A stretch of DNA of 5,869 nucleotides from the NCBI GenBank assembly GCA_028293055.1, contig JAQGLD010000205.1, forward strand, positions 1-5,869, written 5' to 3'. The stretch comes from Alphaproteobacteria bacterium. Lineage in GTDB: Bacteria > Pseudomonadota > Alphaproteobacteria > Sphingomonadales > Sphingomonadaceae. Made by a program: the position numbers and the translations under genes. Positions 1 through 5,735 of this stretch are shown here, piece by piece (the first letter of the stretch is position 1; the number at the start of each line of letters is the position of its first letter). Under the pieces are notes generated by a model. The model saw only the letters and a program-made list of their open reading frames with translations. It was not told the DNA's origin and ran no database searches.

Positions 1-1008
1 GTCCGCCGGCGGCAGCCGGTCGGCGAGGATCGAGTTCCGGATGACGAGCTCGCCCACCAGGTTGAGCAGCATGTCGAGCTTGCCAAGATCCACCCGGATG
101 GTCTGCGCCGGCGCATCGATCGGAAGGCCCTTGGCCTGCGGAGGTGCGCGGTCGCCCGAATGTTCGGATGGATCGGGGTCGACAGCGGGAGGCGCGGGCC
201 CTGTGTCCGGCACTGCGGCACGCTCGACCTCGACGATGCAATCGGGGGAAACGAAGTCGAAGCATTCGAGGATCTCGGCGCGGTCTACCGAGGCCGGAAC
301 CGAAAGCGTCCAGTCGAAATAGGCGTCTTCGGGATCGAGGAGGCGCAGCTCAGGGAGCCGGCCGAGCGACACCGACTCGACCCGGCCGCCCATGCGCTCG
401 ATCTCGCGGATAAGCAGCATCGGTTCGCCGCCATGTGCGAGCTCGGCGCGCGACGGACGGAATCGGACGAGCCAGTCGCACGGGGCAGTTTCGAAATGGT
501 CGAGATCGGCCACGATAGGGGCGAAATCGAACGGATCGAAAGCTTCGAGCCCGGCTGCGACCGGAATGAATCCGAAATGGTCCAGATTATCCGCCGGGTC
601 TGGCGCGGCCGCAGCGGCCGCTCCCTTGCTCGCGAGCACCCTCTCGAGGCAAGCGCGTACAACGGCATCGTCCGGGGGCGACGCCTGGCCCTGCGCAGCG
701 GCGACATGGTCGGAAAGCATGTCGAACGCGGTGAGCATCACGTGGGTGACCTCGGCGGTCGGGGCAACCCCGCCCGAACGGACCTCGTCGAGCAGGCTTT
801 CGAAGATGTGCGAGAAGGCCAGCAGGTCGGCATGGCCGAAGGCGCCCGAACCGCCCTTGATCGAATGGACCGCGCGGAAAACGCGGGCCAATACTTCCTG
901 CGAGGTGTCACCGGCCGCGATCGCCGAAAGGCCTTGCTCCGCCGTGATCAGCCCCTCGGCGCATTCCTCGAAGAAGATCGCCTGGATTTCGGCGAGATCG
1001 TCGCTCAC
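1..1008 (-). CDS. cheA: Chemotaxis histidine kinase CheA, N-terminal part (C-terminus outside the window)
   Basis: This is the cytoplasmic kinase of the chemotaxis array. It autophosphorylates a histidine and passes the phosphate to CheY-type regulators. The reading frame is open for 336 codons from a GTG at 1008 to the window edge. Residues 1-110 form the HPt (P1) domain, with H48 in the motif HSIKGGSG; this is the same residue number as the phosphorylated His of E. coli CheA. An Ala-rich linker lies at about 128-140. Residues about 176-263 form a P2-like regulator-binding domain that starts near W179-L-V-R-F-R-P. A Pro-rich linker at about 264-300 leads to the start of the P3 dimerisation helix at 303-328 (TIRVDLGKLDMLLNLVGELV). 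The P4 ATPase and P5 CheW-like domains should follow beyond base 1. The GTG overlaps the cheY stop by 4 nt (GTGA) and has no strong Shine-Dalgarno, which suggests translational coupling. Identity is very secure. Confidence 0.96.
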   Translation of the reverse strand, partial: MSDDLAEIQAIFFEECAEGLITAEQGLSAIAAGDTSQEVLARVFRAVHSIKGGSGAFGHADLLAFSHIFESLLDEVRSGGVAPTAEVTHVMLTAFDMLSDHVAAAQGQASPPDDAVVRACLERVLASKGAAAAAAPDPADNLDHFGFIPVAAGLEAFDPFDFAPIVADLDHFETAPCDWLVRFRPSRAELAHGGEPMLLIREIERMGGRVESVSLGRLPELRLLDPEDAYFDWTLSVPASVDRAEILECFDFVSPDCIVEVERAAVPDTGPAPPAVDPDPSEHSGDRAPPQAKGLPIDAPAQTIRVDLGKLDMLLNLVGELVIRNSILADRLPPAD

Positions 1009-1370
1009 GGGCAGACTTTTCGGATCGCCGAGCCGAGCTTCACCGGGTCGAACGGCTTGGTGATCCAGCCGGTCGCTCCGGCGCCGCGGGCGCGGGCCTT
1101 CTTGTCGTCGGTGAATTCGGTCGACAGCACGAGGATCGGAGTGCCGCGGAACCGGGGCAGCGCGCGCACCGCCTCGATCAGCTCGAAACCGTCCATGTGC
1201 GGCATGTTGATGTCGGTGATCAGCAGGTCCGGCTCGACCTCCTGCATGCGCTCGAGGCCCTGGACTCCATCGTTGGCGCTCTCGATCCGGAAACCCTGGG
1301 CGCTGAGCGAGGTCTTGAGCAGCATGCGCATGCTCGCGGAATCGTCGACGGTGAGGATGAGCTTGCTCAC
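1005..1370 (-). CDS. cheY: Single-domain response regulator, CheY type
   Basis: This 121-residue receiver domain has no output domain. It would accept phosphate from CheA and act on the flagellar motor switch or as a phosphate sink. The full receiver signature is present: acidic pair D9-D10, phosphoacceptor D53 (in ITDINMPHMDG), switch residue S83 (in place of the usual Thr), aromatic W102 at the E. coli Y106 position, and invariant K105 followed by P106. The length is normal for CheY. The start is a GTG at 1370 that overlaps the STAS gene stop by 4 nt (GTGA). A GAAGG lies about 9 nt upstream, inside a small inverted repeat. The stop overlaps the cheA GTG in the same way. Alphaproteobacteria often carry several CheY paralogues, so the direct motor-binding role is probable rather than proved; linkage to cheA supports it. 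Confidence 0.94.
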   Translation of the reverse strand: MSKLILTVDDSASMRMLLKTSLSAQGFRIESANDGVQGLERMQEVEPDLLITDINMPHMDGFELIEAVRALPRFRGTPILVLSTEFTDDKKARARGAGATGWITKPFDPVKLGSAIRKVCP

Positions 1371-1696
1371 TGGAAGGCACCTTCCCCGATTTCGAGGCCG
1401 AGCGGGCCGGCGAGCCGGCAGGCCGTCACGCGCTCGCTGAAGGCAGAGCTCGGATTGGCGATGGCGAAGGGGCGGCCGGTACGCAGCGCTTCGCTTCGCG
1501 CAGCGACAAGCAGCTGGAGGACGGCCTGGCCGACAGTTTCGACATCGCCGGCATCGATGATAATCTCCTGATCGAGATCCGACGCCAGGACCAGGCGGGT
1601 GCGCAAGTCCTCGGCGACGACGGTCGTGCCGTTTGCCGGCAGGCGCAATGATCGCGCGTCCGCGTCATCCTCAGGCCGGGACGGCATTGAGTTCAT
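1367..1696 (-). CDS. Small STAS-domain protein of the chemotaxis operon
   Basis: The product is 109 residues from the preferred start. A hydrophilic N-terminal tail of about 16 residues is followed by one STAS-like fold at about 17-105. Its strand IIIDAGDVETVG (45-56) precedes a helix AVLQLLVAARSEA, then FAIANPSSAFSE (77-88), the pattern of small STAS proteins beside cheY and cheA in alphaproteobacteria. The Ser/Thr of the classical SpoIIAA-type D-S-S/G loop is not evident here (V55-G56-Q57), so phospho-switching like SpoIIAA seems unlikely. ATG 1696 is preferred because GAGG lies 6 nt upstream; this overlaps the end of motA by 26 nt. Alternatives are ATG 1687 and TTG 1648, the latter giving 93 residues and starting exactly at the domain. 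The stop overlaps cheY by 4 nt. Function is inferred: an accessory or adaptor of the chemotaxis pathway. The family call is fairly secure, the start is not. Confidence 0.8.
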   Translation of the reverse strand: MNSMPSRPEDDADARSLRLPANGTTVVAEDLRTRLVLASDLDQEIIIDAGDVETVGQAVLQLLVAARSEALRTGRPFAIANPSSAFSERVTACRLAGPLGLEIGEGAFQ

Positions 1697-2555
1697 TCTT
1701 GGCCTCGTCGAGCGCAGTTTCGAGCTGGTGGAAGGTGGGCGCGAAAGCAGAAGGCGCCATTCGGCGGGCGATCTCGATCGCGACCTGGACCGGAACGCCC
1801 TGAGCGTAAGCGACGATCGCGGTCTTCGCGATCGAGAAGGGCATGGACTCGGCCTCGACGACCTGAAGCAGCTTGGCTGCGAGCGGGCCGACGAAGCAGT
1901 AGGACAGAAGCACCCCGAGGAAGGTGCCGACGAGCGCGCCACCGATCATCGCGCCGAGAATCTCGGTGGGCTGGTCGATCGAGCCCATCGTCTTGATCAC
2001 CCCGAGGACCGCGGCGACGATGCCGATCGCGGGCAGGCCGTCGGCCATCACCTGGAGGGCATGCTGGGGGGCGAGCTCCTCGTGATGATGGCGCTCGATG
2101 TCATTCTCCATCGCTTCGGCGAGCTGATGCGGATCCTCGAAATTGACCGTCATCATCCGGAGATAGTCGCAGATGAACTCGACGAGATGGTGATCGGCGA
2201 GCAGGCGCGGATAGCGCGACCACAAGCGGCTTTCGGCCGGCTCGTCGAGATGCGGTTCGATTCCCGTGGCGCCGCCTTTCTTGAACGTGGCGAGGAGGGC
2301 GAACAGCAAGGCGAGCAGGTCCCGATAATCGGAATCCTTCCAGCGCGAGCCCTTGAAGGCGCGGATAAGGCCCTTGCCGGCCTTCTTCACATTGCCGAGC
2401 GAGTTGGCGACGATGAACGCTCCGATCGCTGCGCCGGCAATCGCCATCATCTCGTGCGGCAAAGCGTGGAGAATGATCTCCATCTTGCCGCCCGACATGA
2501 TGAAGCTGCCGAACACGGTGGCGAGGATGACGACGAAGCCGATTCCGTTGAGCAT
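1671..2555 (-). CDS. motA: Flagellar motor stator protein MotA
   Basis: MotA is the inner-membrane stator subunit that, with MotB, couples ion flow to flagellar rotation. The 294 residues match the family's usual size. Four membrane segments are visible: about 2-22, 33-52, 168-190 and 199-223. The large cytoplasmic loop between segments 2 and 3 carries the torque-generating charges: by alignment K92 sits at E. coli R90 and E100 at E98. The channel prolines P175 (in DGLPAIGIVAAVLG) and P224 (in CFVGPLA) match E. coli P173 and P222. The motif HALPHEMMAIAGAAIGA (30-46) is typical of the proteobacterial form. The start is ATG 2555. No motB lies within the window on either side, which is not unusual in alphaproteobacteria, where the two genes may be apart. 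The gene has a candidate promoter upstream and runs directly into the STAS, cheY and cheA genes. Confidence 0.96.
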   Translation of the reverse strand: MLNGIGFVVILATVFGSFIMSGGKMEIILHALPHEMMAIAGAAIGAFIVANSLGNVKKAGKGLIRAFKGSRWKDSDYRDLLALLFALLATFKKGGATGIEPHLDEPAESRLWSRYPRLLADHHLVEFICDYLRMMTVNFEDPHQLAEAMENDIERHHHEELAPQHALQVMADGLPAIGIVAAVLGVIKTMGSIDQPTEILGAMIGGALVGTFLGVLLSYCFVGPLAAKLLQVVEAESMPFSIAKTAIVAYAQGVPVQVAIEIARRMAPSAFAPTFHQLETALDEAKNELNAVPA

Positions 2556-2589
2556 TGCAGCGTTCCGATGATGCGAACTGGTTGGGGAT

Positions 2590-2595
2590 ATTATA
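2590..2595 (-). promoter_or_regulatory. Candidate -10 element of motA
   Basis: A perfect TATAAT lies on the minus strand, with 34 nt between it and the motA ATG. The extended context TCCTATAATAT is repeated exactly upstream of the HAD gene. No -35 hexamer resembling TTGACA is present 16-18 nt upstream, where the sequence is GC-rich and largely within a hairpin. It could therefore be an activator-dependent housekeeping promoter, or a promoter for another sigma factor. TCCTATAA also matches 6 of 8 bases of the flagellar sigma-28 -10 GCCGATAA, but no TAAA box sits 15 nt upstream. Confidence 0.4.
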
Positions 2596-2599
2596 GGAC

Positions 2600-2624
2600 G
2601 GCCGGCGAGCGAGGCCCGCCAGCC
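2600..2624 (-). terminator. Strong GC hairpin after the HAD gene, just upstream of the motA -10
   Basis: Positions 2600-2610 and 2614-2624 form an 11-bp stem with two G-U pairs in the minus-strand RNA and a 3-nt loop (CUC). It lies 49-74 nt past the HAD stop codon. There is no T-run after it on the minus strand (it continues GTCCTATAAT), so it is not a canonical Rho-independent terminator. It may be an attenuating or 3'-protecting structure, or its inverted symmetry may be a protein site in the -35 region of motA. The structure is seen directly; the terminator label is only one reading. Confidence 0.3.
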
Positions 2625-2673
2625 CCGTTAATTCAGCGGCTTAGGAGGGCAGGGCGGCGCTCGTCCGGGCGCT

Positions 2674-5082
2674 TCACGAAACCGCCTCGCCAACCCTCTC
2701 GGCCTCGGGGGCTCGAGTCTCCGCGGGCGTCCGCGCAGCGATTGGCCGGAAGGCCACCGCGAGCATCATCCTGGTATCGTCCTCGCGCTGCGGCGGCGGC
2801 ACCATCATGAAGGCTTCCCGGGTCTCGCAGCGGAGCAGGTGCGGCGCGACCTGCTCCATCCCTTCAAGCGACGGAAGGGCTTCGAACGGCGGCTTCGTCT
2901 TCCCGGCGCCTTCGCTCAGGAAGTCTTGAACCGGCAGGAATTCGACCGAGTCGACCTGGACCCAATCGTAGAGCTGGCCGAACTGGACTCCGATCGCGTA
3001 ACGGCAGTCGCCGATCGGGATTGCGGCGACAAAATAGCCGTCCTGGGTGGGGAGGGCGCGAACGCTGTCGGTGGCGACCTCGCTGCCGTCGGTGAACAGA
3101 ATCGGCAGATCGATGCCGTTGTCGCAGAAATCGGCGTAGCGCAGATCGAGCGCGAAGCGCCGCAGGGCCAGGAAGGAAAGGCTGAGCGGGAGACCTCTGC
3201 CGCGCAGCTCGGCTGGCAGGTACATGCGCTCGGCGCCCTTGAGGTAGAAGAGCCCGCGCCGCCTGAGCCCCGTTTCCGCCACGTCCGGATCGAACAGCGG
3301 GACCGTGGCACCGCCGCCGAGATTGACGTCGTGATCGAAGCTCGACACCACTTCGAGCTCGTCGGGCAGGGGGAGGAACATCAATCGGGCCAGGACCGCC
3401 ATCGCGGCCTGCCTGCGTGTCGCTTCGCAGTCGGAACGAGGCGGCCGTACGACGCTGGCCAGATGGTCGAGCGCGTAGCGCAGGCACCCCGCCTGCACCT
3501 TGTCGCGAATATCGCTCTGGCGGCCCTTGATGCTGCTGTCCGCCCGGATCGGCCCGCCATCGGCCCCGTAGCCGACGACCGAGCCGACCGCCGCGGTGCA
3601 CAATTGCTCGAGCACCGCAACATTGCCGCACAGGGCCTCGAGCGTGAAGCTGTCATAGGCGCGCGCGTCGATCAGGCCTTTCTTGTCGCAGCCGCTGACA
3701 TCCTGCTCGCGCAGAATGAGATAGCGTCCCGCGACCGCGACTCCGAACCGGGCCTCGAGCAAAGGCGCGAGGTGGTTCTGGACGGTGCCGTTATAGCCGA
3801 GGTCGACCAGCAGCAGGGTGTCGCCGCGCTCCGGCTCAACTTCGCGCTCGACATAGGCGCAAAGCCGGTCGGCGAAACCGCGCGAACGCTGGACGATCGA
3901 TCGCAGGACAGGCCTGGCCCGAATTGCGGACGCGAATGCGGCGCCGCGGGCCTTGCGCGGCAATCGCGCGAGCAAGGCGGCCGCTTCGCCGGCAGGGAAC
4001 AGGAATTGGCGAGCGATGCTCTTGAGGTCGTCGCCGGCAAGCTCGCGATCGAGATGGCGCAGGATGGCCTCATCCTCGGTCAGGGCCGATGCGATCGCGG
4101 CGAACCGGCTGATTTCCAGCGCGCCACACGTCGTGTCGGGGAATAGCGCCTGGAATATCTTTTGCGGAAGATAGCCATCGCGCATCAGGAACAGGACGTG
4201 GACCTTGCCGTCTCTGCCTTCGCCGAGCGTGCGTGCCTCTTCGTCGATCCAGTGCGCGAAGGCGGTCATCACCGGTCCGAGAACTCCGAAGCCAAGGCGC
4301 TCTGCCGGATCTTCGAGCTGGCGCCAGCCGGAGGCGATCGCCGCCCGATGGGGCTGGTAAGCGAGCTGGGCATTTTCGAGGATCGCAGCGATCGATGCCT
4401 CGAGACGGAGACGCTGCTCGCTCGCTTCGTCGAACTGGGCGAGATGGAGGGCGTTGATCCCGCAGGCATTCGCCGCAACCAGGTCGGCGTGGCGATTGTC
4501 TCCGATGTGGAGGATTTCCGTCGGCTTGATCCGCGTTTCGCGAAGCACGTGCCGGAACAGGCCCTCGCCCTTGGAGACTCCAAATTGCGAGGAGCAGAAG
4601 ATCCGGTCGATCAGCGCAAACACTTCGGCGCCGGCGCCGGCGCGGATCAACTCGGCCAGCTGATCGCTGTCGAGATAGGTATCCGATACGATCGCGACTT
4701 CGAGACCGCGCGCCTTCGCCTCGCGCATCAGCGCAACGGTCGGCGCGAAACCGTAACAATGGCGTGCCTCGGCCGCGAGCTCTGCGTCGGCCGCGGCCTT
4801 GCGGGCCTCGTCGCTCGCTTTGGGCATGAGCTCGCGATAGATGTCGGCTATTCCGACCTCGTTGCAGCCGCGCCGCAAGGTTGCCGCGGAGCGGGCCTGG
4901 CTTTCCGCCCAGGCGCGCTGCTGGAGCGAGAAGCCACCGCCAAGATCGGCGAAGACATGTCTTGGCGCGTGAACATGGCGCCAGAGCAGGGTGTCGAAGC
5001 AATCGAGCGAAAGCATCCGCACGCCCTGCGGCGCGAAGTCGAGCGCGTTGGGCAACAAATGAGGAGGGATCTGGTCCGTCAT
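2674..5082 (-). CDS. Large HAD-superfamily hydrolase-like protein (COG5610-like)
   Basis: The product is 802 residues from ATG 5082. The N-terminal HAD domain (about 20-215) has motif I LSLDCFDTLL (nucleophile candidate D27), motif II S133 in VSDTY, motif III K171 in SKGEG, and motif IV GDNRHAD (D195, D200). The +2 Asp of classical HAD phosphatases is replaced by F29, as is usual in DxFDTL-type members. A middle region carries FLMRDGYLP (298-306), SRFA (325-328) and VDLGYNGTVQ (426-435), signatures I associate with COG5610-like proteins of polysaccharide and glycosyltransferase clusters. The last 230 or so residues look beta-rich and are unassigned. No signal peptide or membrane segment is seen, so it is probably cytoplasmic. 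An in-frame GTG at 5109 would add nine residues, but its GGGAGG is only 1 nt away; ATG 5082 has AAGG at 7 nt. Substrate is unknown; a role in glycan or flagellin modification is inferred from context only. Confidence 0.82.
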   Translation of the reverse strand: MTDQIPPHLLPNALDFAPQGVRMLSLDCFDTLLWRHVHAPRHVFADLGGGFSLQQRAWAESQARSAATLRRGCNEVGIADIYRELMPKASDEARKAAADAELAAEARHCYGFAPTVALMREAKARGLEVAIVSDTYLDSDQLAELIRAGAGAEVFALIDRIFCSSQFGVSKGEGLFRHVLRETRIKPTEILHIGDNRHADLVAANACGINALHLAQFDEASEQRLRLEASIAAILENAQLAYQPHRAAIASGWRQLEDPAERLGFGVLGPVMTAFAHWIDEEARTLGEGRDGKVHVLFLMRDGYLPQKIFQALFPDTTCGALEISRFAAIASALTEDEAILRHLDRELAGDDLKSIARQFLFPAGEAAALLARLPRKARGAAFASAIRARPVLRSIVQRSRGFADRLCAYVEREVEPERGDTLLLVDLGYNGTVQNHLAPLLEARFGVAVAGRYLILREQDVSGCDKKGLIDARAYDSFTLEALCGNVAVLEQLCTAAVGSVVGYGADGGPIRADSSIKGRQSDIRDKVQAGCLRYALDHLASVVRPPRSDCEATRRQAAMAVLARLMFLPLPDELEVVSSFDHDVNLGGGATVPLFDPDVAETGLRRRGLFYLKGAERMYLPAELRGRGLPLSLSFLALRRFALDLRYADFCDNGIDLPILFTDGSEVATDSVRALPTQDGYFVAAIPIGDCRYAIGVQFGQLYDWVQVDSVEFLPVQDFLSEGAGKTKPPFEALPSLEGMEQVAPHLLRCETREAFMMVPPPQREDDTRMMLAVAFRPIAARTPAETRAPEAERVGEAVS

Positions 5083-5138
5083 GGTCGAGCCTTGTTGCGG
5101 GCGAGCCACGCCTCCCGCGCGCTCTTCACCACGGTCAT

Positions 5139-5144
5139 ATTATA
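5139..5144 (-). promoter_or_regulatory. Candidate -10 element of the HAD gene
   Basis: TATAAT on the minus strand lies within TCCTATAATAT, the same 11 bases found before motA. It sits about 56 nt upstream of ATG 5082 (about 29 nt before the alternative GTG 5109), so a transcript would begin near 5132. As at motA, no good -35 hexamer lies at the normal distance. Confidence 0.4.
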
Positions 5145-5241
5145 GGAGAGGTGGACCGAAGCGGCGTCCGCACAGCAATTATGACCAATCTAACCCACTG
5201 AGGGGCTTCGTCTTCCTAATAAGGGGTTTGGAACATCAACC

Positions 5242-5246
5242 AGGAG
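5242..5246 (+). promoter_or_regulatory. Ribosome binding site of flaF
   Basis: AGGAG lies 5 nt before ATG 5252. It fixes the flaF start at 5252 rather than the in-frame upstream extension that reaches back to 5081. Confidence 0.75.
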
Positions 5247-5251
5247 CCATC

Positions 5252-5602
5252 ATGTCTCTCGCAGCCTACCAGCGGACCCGCGCAATCGCCGAAACGCCGC
5301 GCGAAGCCGAATACCGCCTGATGAGCCAGATTACCGGCGAGATGATCCAGGCCCGCGACGCCGGCCTCAGCGGGGTCTCACTGATGCCGGCGCTGGGCCG
5401 CAACCGGGAAGCCTGGAGCGCCTTCTCGACGGCTTGCGGAACCACTGGCAACCAACTGCCCGACACGCTTCGCGCCAGCATCATTTCCATCGCCTTGTGG
5501 GTCGATCGCTTCACCAGCGACGTGGTCGCCGGGCGGGATACGATCGACGGCCTGATCGACGTGAATCGTTCGATCATCGAAGGATTGCAGGAGGCGGCCT
5601 GA
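5252..5602 (+). CDS. flaF: Flagellar biosynthesis regulator FlaF
   Basis: FlaF is a small cytoplasmic protein found in alphaproteobacteria. It is needed for flagellin synthesis or secretion and works in opposition to FlbT, which controls flagellin mRNA. The 116 residues match the family's usual length. Diagnostic motifs are AYQR (5-8), TPREAEYRLMSQIT (15-28), ALGRNREAWSAF (47-58), N67 with LPDTLRASIISIA (69-81), and the C-terminal LIDVNRSIIEGL (101-112). The protein is predicted to be almost wholly helical, with no signal peptide. The start is ATG 5252, supported by AGGAG 5 nt upstream and by the conserved N-terminus. It is read divergently from the HAD gene. No flagellin or flbT gene follows on this strand within the window. 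Confidence 0.95.
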   Translation: MSLAAYQRTRAIAETPREAEYRLMSQITGEMIQARDAGLSGVSLMPALGRNREAWSAFSTACGTTGNQLPDTLRASIISIALWVDRFTSDVVAGRDTIDGLIDVNRSIIEGLQEAA

Positions 5603-5735
5603 ACGCCATTGCAAGGGCGTGGAAGCGCGCCGGCCGCACGGTTGGCGCGCCTTTGCTTCCAATGCAGGTGATCTTGCAAAGCTCTGCTCGAACAAAGCGC
5701 GCCACCCTTCGGTCACGATGTGAAATGTAAGCAGA
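5603..5735. other. Intergenic region downstream of flaF
   Basis: This gap of about 130 bp holds one imperfect GC-rich hairpin (5621-5660). From about 5661 onward GC content falls to roughly 49%. No gene was recognised. If the right-edge fragment is real, this is a convergent intergenic region. Confidence 0.5.
5621..5660 (+). terminator. Possible flaF transcription-end hairpin
   Basis: GGAAGC (5621-5626) pairs with GCTTCC (5655-5660), and the inner GCGCC pairs with GGCGC, leaving a bulge on the 3' side. The hairpin starts 18 nt after the flaF stop. No run of T follows (the sequence continues AATGCAGG), so it is at best a non-canonical or Rho-assisted terminator. Confidence 0.3.

Larger units (their letters stand above)
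2556..2673 (-). other. Intergenic spacer between the HAD gene and motA
   Basis: This 118-bp spacer separates the HAD gene from motA. It contains an 11-bp GC-rich hairpin and a TATAAT hexamer on the minus strand, both listed separately. No small gene was recognised in it. Its size and content suggest that motA can be transcribed independently of the upstream gene. Confidence 0.6.
5083..5251. promoter_or_regulatory. Divergent promoter region between the HAD gene and flaF
   Basis: This 169-bp gap separates two divergently read genes, so it should hold promoters for both. On the minus strand there is a TATAAT, listed separately. On the plus strand no convincing -35/-10 pair, sigma-54 or sigma-28 site could be identified for flaF. 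An imperfect direct repeat AGGGGCTTCG/AGGGGTTTGG starts at 5201 and 5222, 21 bp apart. A six-codon frame ATG 5181 to TGA is judged too short to call as a gene. Confidence 0.55.

Noticed and set aside
605..621. Two GCGGCCGC palindromes one base apart
   Set aside because: They fall inside cheA and simply encode the Ala-rich linker between the P1 and P2-like domains. GCC/GCG alanine codons explain them.
160..1440. Long plus-strand open frame of 426 codons opposite cheA and cheY
   Set aside because: It lies antisense to two unmistakable genes and its translation has no recognisable domain. Long antisense frames are common in high-GC DNA.
1426..1668. 80-codon minus-strand frame starting at ATG 1668 just after the motA stop
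   Set aside because: Its Ser/Pro/Arg-rich product has no domain and it is out of frame with the recognisable STAS protein in the same place.
1599..2810. Plus-strand open frame of 403 codons opposite motA
   Set aside because: MotA on the other strand is certain. The frame is rich in Asp, Glu, Arg and His as expected for an antisense GC-rich frame.
2839..4146. Plus-strand open frame of 435 codons (and neighbours at 4162-5145) opposite the HAD gene
   Set aside because: Antisense shadow of a coding sequence with well-placed HAD motifs; no domain and no ribosome binding site were seen.
5081..5251. N-terminal extension of flaF back to the ATG at 5081
   Set aside because: The extension has low-complexity Arg/Ser-rich sequence and overlaps the divergent promoter region, while ATG 5252 has a good SD and the conserved FlaF N-terminus.
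5378..5716. Minus-strand open frames overlapping flaF
   Set aside because: FlaF on the plus strand is a clear family match; these frames are antisense shadows without motifs.
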